NCBI GenBank assembly: GCA_028345965.1
Contig: JAOMEP010000001.1
Coordinates: forward strand, 65,872-129,871
DNA: 64,000 bases
From: Candidatus Nitrosopelagicus sp.
GTDB lineage: Archaea > Thermoproteota > Nitrososphaeria > Nitrososphaerales > Nitrosopumilaceae
Direction of reading: 5' to 3'
Shown here: piece by piece, positions 43,748 through 52,194 of the stretch
Numbering within the stretch: position 1 is the stretch's first letter
Layout: each line of letters starts with the position of its first letter
Position numbers and translations under genes: made by a program
Notes under the pieces: model-generated
The model's input: only the letters and a program-made list of their open reading frames with translations
What the model was told of the DNA's origin: nothing
Database searches by the model: none

Positions 43748-44404
43748 TTATTTTTTCTTTACAAAAGATGCAGAAGCAATTACTATTCCTGCTATTCCTA
43801 ATCCTATAGCAGCAATTATCATAATACCACTCATTTCATTATCAATTTCAGTTTGTTCTTTTAATTCGTTAATTGTTTCTTGTAATTCTCTAATATCACC
43901 ACGTAAATCATTTACTTCACGTTCAAAGTCACCAGATTCAACAACAGTTGATTCAACTGGAGGAAATTGCAAAATCTCTTGTTCCTGTACCTTTAGTGGA
44001 TGTAACGCTAAATTCACATTTTGTTCGTTAATTGTTCCAAGAAAGTTTAGTTGTGACCAACCTGAAAACGTAGGAGTGATTGCTGACTCGTATTTTCCTG
44101 GAATGTCAGTTGGTTGTAATGGTAAAGTAATTGATTCTTCTTCAACAATTAGTTTTATTTTCAAAGTTTTTTTCAAACCTTCAATTCCTGTATTAGAATT
44201 AAATGGTTGATCTGCGGCTTCTTTGCTCTTATCCATTAAATTGACATAAACAATAATTGCATTTGATTCACCAGTTACAATCGGCTTATTCTTCCAATCA
44301 ATCTCAATTCTATAATCACCAACAGAATCAGACTGATGTGCAAATGCAGTATTAAGGAATAAAGGAAATATCAAAAGTAAAGCAATTAGATGTGTTTTTT
44401 TCAT
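43748..44404 (-). CDS. Secreted membrane-anchored protein with predicted mature N-terminal His, paralogue A
   Basis: 218 residues: signal peptide ending NTAFA, mature start HQSDSVGDYRIEIDW, a beta-sandwich (~22-140) reminiscent of YtkA/CopC-like folds, a coiled coil (about 155-185, REVNDLRGDIRELQETI), a membrane helix and a lysine tail. Same architecture as the 45415-46065 gene, which lies 1 kb away on the same strand across the blue copper gene. Possibly a copper-binding tethered protein; that part is inference. Confidence 0.62.
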   Translation of the reverse strand: MKKTHLIALLLIFPLFLNTAFAHQSDSVGDYRIEIDWKNKPIVTGESNAIIVYVNLMDKSKEAADQPFNSNTGIEGLKKTLKIKLIVEEESITLPLQPTDIPGKYESAITPTFSGWSQLNFLGTINEQNVNLALHPLKVQEQEILQFPPVESTVVESGDFEREVNDLRGDIRELQETINELKEQTEIDNEMSGIMIIAAIGLGIAGIVIASASFVKKK

Positions 44405-44473
44405 AAATTATGGAATAATGGTTTGAATAAAAGTCAAAGTAGTACAATTTTCAATCATTTAGGCTGAAAATTG

Positions 44474-44490
44474 GAGATCATTTTTATTAT
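44474..44490 (+). promoter_or_regulatory. Shared promoter element, copy 2
   Basis: Second copy of GAGATCATTTTTATTAT, 20 bp before ATG 44511 of the blue copper gene. All 17 bases match copy 1 while the flanks differ. Confidence 0.55.
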
Positions 44491-44510
44491 CAAAGTTCAA
44501 AATTTACCTA

Positions 44511-45389
44511 ATGAATAACAAGACTGTAAGTTCCTTATTCGTTCTTTTTGCAATTGTTTCAATCGGAATGACTGCAGCACCTGGTGCATTTGCTGAACAC
44601 AGCATGAATGCAACAGTAGAGAACGCAGAGGGTTCTTCAACCCCGGGATGTGAACCAGATTGTTTCATCCCAGCAACAGTTACCATCGGTGCTGGTGGAA
44701 TGGTTACATTCGCTAACAATGATTCTGCAGCACACACATCTACAGCTGGTACTCCAGCAGATGGACCAAGTGGTGTATGGGACAGCTCATTAGTAATGAT
44801 GGGAGCAGCATACACAACTCCAGCATTAGATGCAGGTGAATATCCTTACTTCTGCATGGTACATCCATGGATGGAAGGATTAGTAATTGTTGAAGAAGAA
44901 AGTCACGACGATCACGGTGATGAACATGGCGACGAACACGGCGACATGAAAGATCACGGTGAAATGGAAATGCAAACACTAACTGCAGCAGATATCTCAA
45001 TTGATATCGCAGATGGTGCAAAAGCAGGTGAAAGAGTATCAATTGATGTTACAATTAGCGGTGAACACGTTAACTATGACATTGTTGCAACTCACGGTGG
45101 TGAAGAAATCCTAAATGAAAGTGGTAACCACTCACACACAGGAGAAGGTCAACACATTACATCAGCACTTGCAGCAGATGCATCTGATGATTTGCCAATT
45201 GACGTCACTGTAACATTCCAAGGATTTGGTATACCAGGTGAAGAATTCACTGGTCCAATTGGATTAACCAGCGATGCACAAGCAGTTCCAGAATTTGGTA
45301 CAATAGCAGCCATGATTTTAGCAGTAGCAATTGTTTCAATAATTGCAGTATCAGCAAAATCAAGACTTAGCTTTATGCCAAGAATCTAG
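44511..45389 (+). CDS. Plastocyanin-like blue copper protein with PEFG-CTERM sorting signal
   Basis: 292 residues. Signal peptide to about 28; cupredoxin domain with a complete type 1 copper site His75, Cys115, His118, Met121 (FCMVHPWM) and an extra Cys47/Cys51 pair. A His/Asp-rich linker (132-150, repeated HGDEHGD) follows, then a second beta-domain (155-255), and PEFG near 260 with a membrane helix and a basic tail, the recognition signal of thaumarchaeal archaeosortases. Expected to be surface-attached and to carry electrons or copper in the ammonia-oxidising chain. Confidence 0.88.
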   Translation: MNNKTVSSLFVLFAIVSIGMTAAPGAFAEHSMNATVENAEGSSTPGCEPDCFIPATVTIGAGGMVTFANNDSAAHTSTAGTPADGPSGVWDSSLVMMGAAYTTPALDAGEYPYFCMVHPWMEGLVIVEEESHDDHGDEHGDEHGDMKDHGEMEMQTLTAADISIDIADGAKAGERVSIDVTISGEHVNYDIVATHGGEEILNESGNHSHTGEGQHITSALAADASDDLPIDVTVTFQGFGIPGEEFTGPIGLTSDAQAVPEFGTIAAMILAVAIVSIIAVSAKSRLSFMPRI

Positions 45390-45393
45390 AAGA

Positions 45394-45423
45394 CTTTTTT
45401 TTCTCTTTTTATTTTTATTTTCT
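45394..45423 (+). terminator. T-rich terminator after the blue copper gene
   Basis: Directly after the stop codon the plus strand runs into a T-rich stretch with an unbroken run of eight T. This matches intrinsic oligo-T termination in archaea. It overlaps the 3' end of the converging gene by a few bases. Confidence 0.5.
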
Positions 45424-46065
45424 TCTAAGCATTGCTATAACTGCTAGAATAACACCAGCAGCACCCAATGACAAACCAAATACACCAAAGTTGTAAGCGT
45501 TTTGAATATCAACCCCACCTGCCGTAAGACTTACTTCACCAACATTTGATTTTATGTTAGAGACATCTTTTTGTAAAGATGATAATGCATTTTTTACCGC
45601 ACCAATTTCACCAGCAGAAGATGAACCGCTAACTGGTGGGAATGCAATAACAGATTGACTCTCAACATCTTCTATAGGAATTATAGCATCAATTTGTAAT
45701 CCATTAAGTTCACCTACCAATTTTACAGACATTGAACCTGTTTTAGTTGGTAAAATTTTTGCATAATAGTGACCAGGACGAGGATCAGAGTTGATGTCTA
45801 ACTCTTTAGTTGCACCACCTGCCACTAGAGTTGCGGTCATACTTTTGAAAGCGCTATTTACTCCAATTCTTAATCCTTCTTTTTCTCCAGATTCTGCAAC
45901 CTCAATTACAATTTTGTTAGGTAAATTAACGACTGGAGGTTCATCTCCCCAGCCTGCCTCAATCTCATATTGATCAATGTAAATTGTTGTGTGTGCAAAT
46001 GCTGAAGACATGCCAAAACCGGAAATTAGAAGAATGCTTAGTAGGAGAAAAGATTTTTTCAACAA
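45415..46065 (-). CDS. Secreted membrane-anchored protein with predicted mature N-terminal His, paralogue B
   Basis: 216 residues: signal peptide ending SSAFA, mature start HTTIYIDQYEIEAGW, a beta-sandwich, SQSVIAFPPVSG hinge, a coiled coil (about 150-180), membrane helix and an RRK tail. Paralogue of the gene at 43748-44404: both keep YxIExxW near the start, a late (I/L)xFPPV and the same tail. An added His at PRPGHYY could be a second ligand. Likely outside the cell. Confidence 0.65.
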   Translation of the reverse strand: MLKKSFLLLSILLISGFGMSSAFAHTTIYIDQYEIEAGWGDEPPVVNLPNKIVIEVAESGEKEGLRIGVNSAFKSMTATLVAGGATKELDINSDPRPGHYYAKILPTKTGSMSVKLVGELNGLQIDAIIPIEDVESQSVIAFPPVSGSSSAGEIGAVKNALSSLQKDVSNIKSNVGEVSLTAGGVDIQNAYNFGVFGLSLGAAGVILAVIAMLRRK

Positions 46066-46160
46066 ATATCATTTTCTTCATTACATTATTATCTTTACTA
46101 AGATGGTATAATTTTCAAAGAGGCATTTCTTTAAATTATAAGTAAACGAATTTCATACAA

Positions 46161-48932
46161 TTGAAAAAAATTTGGATTCTGCCTGTGCTAGTATTCTTTT
46201 TAGGATTTCCTTTAGCAAGCGCACATCCATTTTTGTTAGATTCTGAACCTGGACAAGGTCAAAATGCACCAGCAGGAACTATCCAAATTATTACAAATTA
46301 TTCTGAAGCAGTAGAGATTGGTTTTTCTGAATTAAAAGTATATGATGCAAATGGAAATCAAATTGACAACAGAGATACGGCATATAATGATGGAGAAACA
46401 TCACTGATAGTTACTACACAACCTCTTGAAGATGGAGTTTATACAATAACTAGCAAAGTTTTATCAAAAGTTGATGGTCATTTAGTTCAAGCAGCAATAG
46501 TATTTGGAGTTGGAGACGTAAAAATCGATTCAGCTTTATTAGAAAAACAAGAAACCTCAGAGAGTACATTCATTCCAGAATCAATTGCAAGATTTCCAGG
46601 ACTGGTTGGACAAACAATAATTCTAGGGGGAGTAATAGTTTCAATTACAATTTGGTCATCACAACAAACAAGATTTAGAGAAGTTTTTGCGGACATTAAT
46701 GAACAGTTCAAACTAAAATTTTCAAAAATTATTGGATATGGTGTAATTGCAACCTTTGCATCAAATTTCATAATGCTAGGTGTTCAAACATGGAGATTAG
46801 AAACTTCTCCATTAGATGTTATTGGAACTACATTTGGTACAACATGGCTAATTCGAATGATTATCACAATAATCATAATTGGACTTTGGTTCTGGATGGA
46901 AAGAAAAAAACAGATTACAATGAAAGGACAAATTCCATTGTTAATAGCATCATTAATTTTGATTGCAACTACTACAATGATGGGGCATGGTGCATCAACT
47001 GAATTAGAAGCTCCATGGATTTTAGATTACACTCACAATTTGTTATCATCAATTTGGATTGGTGGAGTAATATTTTTTGCATTTGTTGCATTACCAACAA
47101 TTACAAAAACCGATAATTCAACAAAAGAGAAAATTGCTCTAAGTTTGATTCCAAGATTCTCAGGATTATTCATAATTGCAATCGGAATTTTAATCATAAC
47201 AGGTCCAACTTTGCTATGGTTCCTAGATGATAATGTAGCCTCACTCACTGACTCCACATATGGAAAATTGATTTTAATAAAAATTGGAATTGCTGCTGTA
47301 ATGATTGCGTTTGGCGGTTTGTATCAAGTCAAATTCTTAAAAAATACACATGATTTTGAGAAATTGAATATTACGAAAAAAATTAGTAAGCCCTTAAAAG
47401 TTGAAGCTGGATTAGGAATTGCATTACTTGCAGTTGTTGCACTTTTAGTAAATTCTTCATTACCTGCAGGAGAAATTCAATCAGCTGATGCGCTACAAGG
47501 AACATTTGGGTTTGAATCTACATTATTTTCTGAAAATGCAAAGTTTGATGTCAAAGTATTACCAGCAGGTATTGGATCAAATACAATTTCAGTTATAGTT
47601 TCATCATATGATAATAAACCACTTGCAGATATTTCTGGCGTAAAAATTAAAGTTTCAAATCCACAAAAAAATATCTCACCAATAGAAGCTGATGTTACCG
47701 AGAACATACAAGATTCAATTACAAAGTATTCAGGAGATGCAACATTTGGATTTGCAGGAAATTGGCAAATTGAGTTAGAAGCACAAAGAACAGAAAACTC
47801 TAATGAAAATGCAATTTTCAATCTTCAGATAAAACCGTCGTTAAATGACATTAGAACTGAGATTACTGAATATGATTTTCCGGCAGACGAGGTAGCACCG
47901 TTATTCCCAGTTTATGATGGAGAAAATATTTGGATTTCTGATGCACAAAAACCAAGACTTTGGAAGTTTTCAATAGAAGATGAAAAATTTACACCATACA
48001 CATTTGATGGATTAACAACAATTTTCATGGATATCGGTAAAGATGGTAAAATTTGGTTTACAGATACACCTAATTCAAAAATTGGAAGTTTTGATCCTAA
48101 AACAGAAAAATTTGAAACAATTCAATTACCACAATTCAATTTGGCTATAAAAAAATCACTGCCAACATCTGTAGCAGTTGATAATGACAATGATGTTTGG
48201 GTGGCAGTAATTGATCAATCATTGTTGTTAGAGTATAATCAATCTACAGAAAAATTCAAAATAGTAAATACAATCACACCTGAAGCAGGTCCAACTGCAA
48301 TTGAGATTGATAGTTCAAACAACGTGTGGTTTGCTGAATCACTAGTAGGAAAACTTGGTAAAATTGATGGAAATACAAAAGAGGTAACTGAATTTGTTCC
48401 TCAAGCAGAACCGATGGCAGAACCGTTTGCACTAATGATTGACAAGGAAGAAAATGTTTGGATTGCAGAACATATTGGTCCTGCAATAACAAAATTCAAT
48501 CCAATTTTAGAAGATTTTGAGCAGATAAAAATTTCAAATCCAGACTCATTGCCATTTGGAATGGCTTTTGATAAATATGATAACATGTGGGTGGCACAAC
48601 ATGTGATAGACAGTTTAGTTGTGTATGATCAAAGCAGTAATCAAATTATTGAAATTGCTATACCAACTGAAGGTTCATTCACACAATTTGTTATTGCAGA
48701 CAATAATGGAGATATTTGGTTTGTAGAACAACGAGGAGGAAAACTTGGTAAAGTTTCAATCAGTGCAGTACCTAGTCAGATAGTAACAGTTCAAGAAGAA
48801 ACATCTCAAAGTATAATGTATGTGGAATTAGTAGCTCCAATTATTGCAGCAGGAATTATTGCAACATCATTGTTTTATGTTAAGAGTATAAGAGATAAGA
48901 GAAAAATTGATGAGTTAATTTCCACTAAGTAA
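46161..48932 (+). CDS. CopC-CopD fusion with C-terminal Vgb-like beta-propeller
   Basis: 923 residues. Signal peptide ends LASA and the mature chain starts HPFLLDSEP, a CopC domain (22-118) with His22 as the new N-terminus and Asp105-x-His107, matching the CopC Cu(II) site. A CopD-type membrane region follows (about 145-430, MGHGASTELEAPWILDYTH), then an outer beta-domain (440-555), a Virginiamycin-B-lyase-like propeller with repeated IWFTDTPNSKIGSFDP blades (560-880) and one last membrane helix. Starts at TTG 46161, with a TATA-like TTTAAATTATAA 25 bp before. Probable copper uptake or sensing at the membrane. Confidence 0.82.
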   Translation: MKKIWILPVLVFFLGFPLASAHPFLLDSEPGQGQNAPAGTIQIITNYSEAVEIGFSELKVYDANGNQIDNRDTAYNDGETSLIVTTQPLEDGVYTITSKVLSKVDGHLVQAAIVFGVGDVKIDSALLEKQETSESTFIPESIARFPGLVGQTIILGGVIVSITIWSSQQTRFREVFADINEQFKLKFSKIIGYGVIATFASNFIMLGVQTWRLETSPLDVIGTTFGTTWLIRMIITIIIIGLWFWMERKKQITMKGQIPLLIASLILIATTTMMGHGASTELEAPWILDYTHNLLSSIWIGGVIFFAFVALPTITKTDNSTKEKIALSLIPRFSGLFIIAIGILIITGPTLLWFLDDNVASLTDSTYGKLILIKIGIAAVMIAFGGLYQVKFLKNTHDFEKLNITKKISKPLKVEAGLGIALLAVVALLVNSSLPAGEIQSADALQGTFGFESTLFSENAKFDVKVLPAGIGSNTISVIVSSYDNKPLADISGVKIKVSNPQKNISPIEADVTENIQDSITKYSGDATFGFAGNWQIELEAQRTENSNENAIFNLQIKPSLNDIRTEITEYDFPADEVAPLFPVYDGENIWISDAQKPRLWKFSIEDEKFTPYTFDGLTTIFMDIGKDGKIWFTDTPNSKIGSFDPKTEKFETIQLPQFNLAIKKSLPTSVAVDNDNDVWVAVIDQSLLLEYNQSTEKFKIVNTITPEAGPTAIEIDSSNNVWFAESLVGKLGKIDGNTKEVTEFVPQAEPMAEPFALMIDKEENVWIAEHIGPAITKFNPILEDFEQIKISNPDSLPFGMAFDKYDNMWVAQHVIDSLVVYDQSSNQIIEIAIPTEGSFTQFVIADNNGDIWFVEQRGGKLGKVSISAVPSQIVTVQEETSQSIMYVELVAPIIAAGIIATSLFYVKSIRDKRKIDELISTK

Positions 48933-48958
48933 AATAAGAGTAAGAATAATTTTACAAT

Positions 48959-50530
48959 ATGAAGATCATATTCGGAATACTATTAGCTTTTTTTGTTACA
49001 TTTTCAATTGGAACAGCATATGGTCATGGTGCAGGTATTGAAGCATCGCCATTAATTTTTACAAATGATAGACAAGTCAAGGTTACAGTAGAATTACTTC
49101 CAGCCGATTTTTACAAATCAGATGAGAAAATAATCAAGATTGATGCGTATGACCATACAAACCGTGAAACCATTACAAATGCTAGTTTCAAAGTTCAAAT
49201 TTTCAATGACAATCAGTTAATGTTAGATGAATGGTTTTACACACAAGATGGAAATTTAATTTTAAAAGTTGACCCAGATGTAATCGTAACAAGTAGGGAT
49301 ACTATTGAGATTTCTGGAGAGAAAAATGATTTTGGATTATGGCAAAAAACAGATACAACACCATTAATTGTAACTGGACCAATTTTTGATAAAGGTGGGA
49401 TATACACATTCAAGATTATACTTGATGCACAAGACGAGATTGGAATAATCAGCAATGTTGAGTTTGAAGTACAAGTAAGCGTAACTGATGTATCATATTA
49501 TCAAGAAAATACAGGAGAAAAAGAGACAGAATTTAGAGTAAAATCATACTATGATAAAATTAGCAGTTTTGAGTATGATGCAAAGGAAAACGTTGCAAAG
49601 ATTAGTTTTCCATTTGATTTTTCTGAAACAAACATTTCACATACAAATGTAATACACACAGAAATAATGTTTCCAAAAAATACACTAGAATTTCTTTCGC
49701 CAAATTATTCAGGGACAGGTAATGGTGTAGAACTATTCAAATCATCTATATTTATCGACGATTATTCTGAAGAAGATAATCGTATAGTTCATTTTGTACT
49801 ATTGCCAGATCATGTAAGACACATCAAGAATCAATTAAAGAAGATGGATGCAGATAGTTCATCTGTAGTATTACCTAATTCAATTGATTTAGTGCTCAAT
49901 AAAGGAAAAGAAATAGAATTTCCATTACGAACCTTAACACTTAGTGAAGAATATCAAGTTGATTTATCATGGGACCCTAAAGTTATCATTCCTGGAGAGA
50001 AAGTCAAGTTCATCTATACATTCAGAGATACGACGGACTTGGGTCCAATTAGGGATTCTGATTACACATTTACAATATTACAAGATGGTAAAACAATTTT
50101 TTCTGAAGACAGATTTGCAAAGATTGGTGCAGACTTTACAGACTTTACATTTACAGAAGAACAAACAGGATTAACGGTTGCCAGATTTTCAAATATTTCA
50201 GGTAGTGGACAACAAACAGAATTTGCGTTTGTAGTAGGCGGACAAACAGAATCAAAATCATCATCAGTTCCTGAATGGGTGAAAAATAATGCTGGATGGT
50301 GGGCTGATGGCCAGATACCAGACTCTGCATTCATTGATGGAATTGAATATTTGATCAAAGATGGAATTATTGTTGTTTCAAATGCAAAACAGAGTGAATC
50401 ACAAGCAGATGGAATTCCAGAGTGGATAAAAAATAATGCTGGATGGTGGGCTGATGGACGAATTCCAGACTCTGCATTCATTGATGGAATTGAATATTTG
50501 ATCAAAGATGGAATTATAAGAATAAATTAA
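48959..50530 (+). CDS. Secreted protein with two C-terminal tryptophan-rich repeats, paralogue of 41179-42834
   Basis: 523 residues: signal peptide ending TAYG, mature start HGAGIEASP, a body of beta domains and two final repeats of PEWVKNNAGWWADGQIPDSAF... offset by exactly 147 bp in the DNA. Between the repeats over 50 bases are identical, so the duplication is recent or kept uniform. It lies 26 bp after the CopC-CopD gene in the same direction and is likely cotranscribed, tying this protein to copper handling. No cell-wall anchor is visible other than the repeats. Confidence 0.75.
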   Translation: MKIIFGILLAFFVTFSIGTAYGHGAGIEASPLIFTNDRQVKVTVELLPADFYKSDEKIIKIDAYDHTNRETITNASFKVQIFNDNQLMLDEWFYTQDGNLILKVDPDVIVTSRDTIEISGEKNDFGLWQKTDTTPLIVTGPIFDKGGIYTFKIILDAQDEIGIISNVEFEVQVSVTDVSYYQENTGEKETEFRVKSYYDKISSFEYDAKENVAKISFPFDFSETNISHTNVIHTEIMFPKNTLEFLSPNYSGTGNGVELFKSSIFIDDYSEEDNRIVHFVLLPDHVRHIKNQLKKMDADSSSVVLPNSIDLVLNKGKEIEFPLRTLTLSEEYQVDLSWDPKVIIPGEKVKFIYTFRDTTDLGPIRDSDYTFTILQDGKTIFSEDRFAKIGADFTDFTFTEEQTGLTVARFSNISGSGQQTEFAFVVGGQTESKSSSVPEWVKNNAGWWADGQIPDSAFIDGIEYLIKDGIIVVSNAKQSESQADGIPEWIKNNAGWWADGRIPDSAFIDGIEYLIKDGIIRIN

Positions 50531-50541
50531 AAAAATCTTAG

Positions 50542-50673
50542 TTACTCAAAAGCTGAAACAAAACTAGATTCTTCAACTTTTGATTTTGTACATTTGCATT
50601 GATTAGAGTCTTCACCACACTCAAAGCAAATTAGGAGATTTCCTTTTTTGTAGTCATAAAGTGACATTTCCAT
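50542..50673 (-). CDS. Small cysteine-containing protein
   Basis: 43 residues starting MEMSLYDYKKGNLLICFEC, with four cysteines in CFEC and CKC arrangement. It could bind zinc. It stands alone between the secreted protein and pyrB and matches no family I know. The Cys spacing and codon use look protein-like, but the short length leaves doubt. Confidence 0.45.
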   Translation of the reverse strand: MEMSLYDYKKGNLLICFECGEDSNQCKCTKSKVEESSFVSAFE

Positions 50674-50738
50674 ATCTTATTACAAAGTTTGTATTTAATG
50701 ACACTTGGGTATATAGATCAAGTATGACTATTGTTTTC

Positions 50739-51656
50739 TTATTTTAAGAGTAGACTTAGGATTGCTGCACGAGTAAATTTTCCGTATTCAGCTTGTTGGA
50801 AATATTTTGCTTGTTTTGTAGAATCAACATCGGTAGAAATTTCATCAATTCTTGGAAGAGGATGTAATAGTATTGAATCTTCTTTCATTTTATTTACTAC
50901 ATCTAGACCTATTACATAACTACCCTTGACTTTAACATATTCTTCTTCATCAGGAAACCTTTCTTTTTGAATTCTTGTAACATACAAGACATCCAAATCT
51001 TCTATGTACTCATCAAGATTTTCAGATTCAGTATATGATAAATTTTCTTTAAGATTGTATGTAGAATCGCTTCTAATTTTTAATGATTCAGGAGATATCA
51101 GATGTACATTAACATCATAATTGCTTAATCCATACAACAAAGAGTAAACTGTTCTTCCATATTTCAGATCACCAACTATTCCAATATTTTTTCCATCAAT
51201 TTTACCTAATTCTTTTTTTATTGTATACAAATCTTGAATTGCTTGTGTAGGATGTTCTTCTGTTCCACTACCTGCATTAATTACAGGTTTTGCCGATACT
51301 TCTGCTGCAAATTTACTGGAACCATCTAGAGAATGGCGTAGAACAATTGCGTCAGTATATCCAGCCATTATTCTAACAGTATCAGCTAGACTTTCACCTT
51401 TTTGAACAGATGAAGATGTTGCATCGGCAATTCCAAATGATGTTCCCCCAATCAAAGCCATTGCTGATTGAAAGCTAAGTCTAGTTCTAGTACTTGGTTC
51501 AAAGAAAAGATATCCCAAAGTTTTTCCTCTGGCTATTTCCCGTCTTTGTTCTGCCTTCATTTCGATGATTTCATTAGTTTTAGAGTAGATTTGCTCTAGA
51601 TCATCCTTGGATAAATCACGTATAGATATGATATTTTCTTGAGAAAAATTATTCAT
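50739..51656 (-). CDS. pyrB: Aspartate carbamoyltransferase, catalytic chain
   Basis: First committed step of pyrimidine synthesis: carbamoyl phosphate plus aspartate. About 305 residues with the carbamoyl-phosphate loop FEPSTRTRLSFQSAM, HPTQAIQDLYTI and the HPLPRIDEI motif of ATCase. I choose ATG 51656 (MNNFSQ), since a TATA-like TTTGTATATC at 51680-51689 is ~28 bp before it; ATG 51668 would add four residues and leave too little space. pyrI is divergent, unlike the pyrBI operon of many archaea. Confidence 0.92.
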   Translation of the reverse strand: MNNFSQENIISIRDLSKDDLEQIYSKTNEIIEMKAEQRREIARGKTLGYLFFEPSTRTRLSFQSAMALIGGTSFGIADATSSSVQKGESLADTVRIMAGYTDAIVLRHSLDGSSKFAAEVSAKPVINAGSGTEEHPTQAIQDLYTIKKELGKIDGKNIGIVGDLKYGRTVYSLLYGLSNYDVNVHLISPESLKIRSDSTYNLKENLSYTESENLDEYIEDLDVLYVTRIQKERFPDEEEYVKVKGSYVIGLDVVNKMKEDSILLHPLPRIDEISTDVDSTKQAKYFQQAEYGKFTRAAILSLLLK

Positions 51657-51667
51657 TCTTTGAATCA

Positions 51668-51689
51668 TATATAGTGGCAGATATACAAA
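51668..51689. promoter_or_regulatory. Back-to-back promoters of pyrB and pyrI
   Basis: Between the start codons lie TATATATAG (51668-51674 region), 26 bp before the pyrI ATG on the plus strand, and TTTGTATATC (51680-51689, minus strand), 28 bp before the pyrB ATG. The two boxes are a few bases apart and each would sit in the path of the opposite transcript. Confidence 0.5.
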
Positions 51690-51696
51690 CTATTCT

Positions 51697-52167
51697 ATGG
51701 AACAATCTGATCTTATAGTCAGACGTATCAAAGATGGGACGGTAATTGATCATATTAACGAAGGAAAAGGTCTCAATGTTTTAGAAGCACTTGAAATTGA
51801 TGGTAGTCGTGGAAATGTCATAACAATTGCATTAAACATGCCTAGCGGTAAATTAAAGAAAAAAGATATGATAAAGGTAGAAGGTAGATTTCTAGAAGAC
51901 GATGATACAAACAAACTAGCCGTAATTGCTCCATCTTCCACTGTAAATATTATCAAGAATTACAAATTGGTTGAAAAAAGACGAGTTTCACTACCAAATC
52001 AGATAGAACAAATTTTTAGATGCTCAAATCCAGATTGCATAACTAACAGTCAAGAACACATTGAATCTACAATGGAGGTCATGGATAAAGAAAATCTTGT
52101 GCTAAAATGCAGATACTGTGGAAGAATTTTAGATGTTAATGATCTAAAAATTAGCAAAAAGAATTAA
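51697..52167 (+). CDS. pyrI: Aspartate carbamoyltransferase, regulatory chain
   Basis: 156 residues: an allosteric nucleotide-binding domain (1-100, GTVIDHINEGKGLNVLEAL) and a zinc domain with CSNPDCITN and CRYCGRIL that contacts the catalytic chain. Present together with pyrB, so the enzyme should be the allosteric c6r6 type. Confidence 0.92.
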   Translation: MEQSDLIVRRIKDGTVIDHINEGKGLNVLEALEIDGSRGNVITIALNMPSGKLKKKDMIKVEGRFLEDDDTNKLAVIAPSSTVNIIKNYKLVEKRRVSLPNQIEQIFRCSNPDCITNSQEHIESTMEVMDKENLVLKCRYCGRILDVNDLKISKKN

Positions 52168-52193
52168 AAAATTTTAAAAAAATTATTTTTTTG
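52168..52193. terminator. Convergent terminator between pyrI and the ATP synthase operon
   Basis: The 27-bp gap between the two stops has an A run followed by a seven-T run, giving T tracts on both strands. It can end both converging transcripts. Confidence 0.45.
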
Positions 52194-52194
52194 A

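Noticed and set aside
46487-46771. Open frame opposite the CopC-CopD gene
   Set aside because: Lies entirely over CopC/CopD-coding sequence with convincing motifs on the plus strand.
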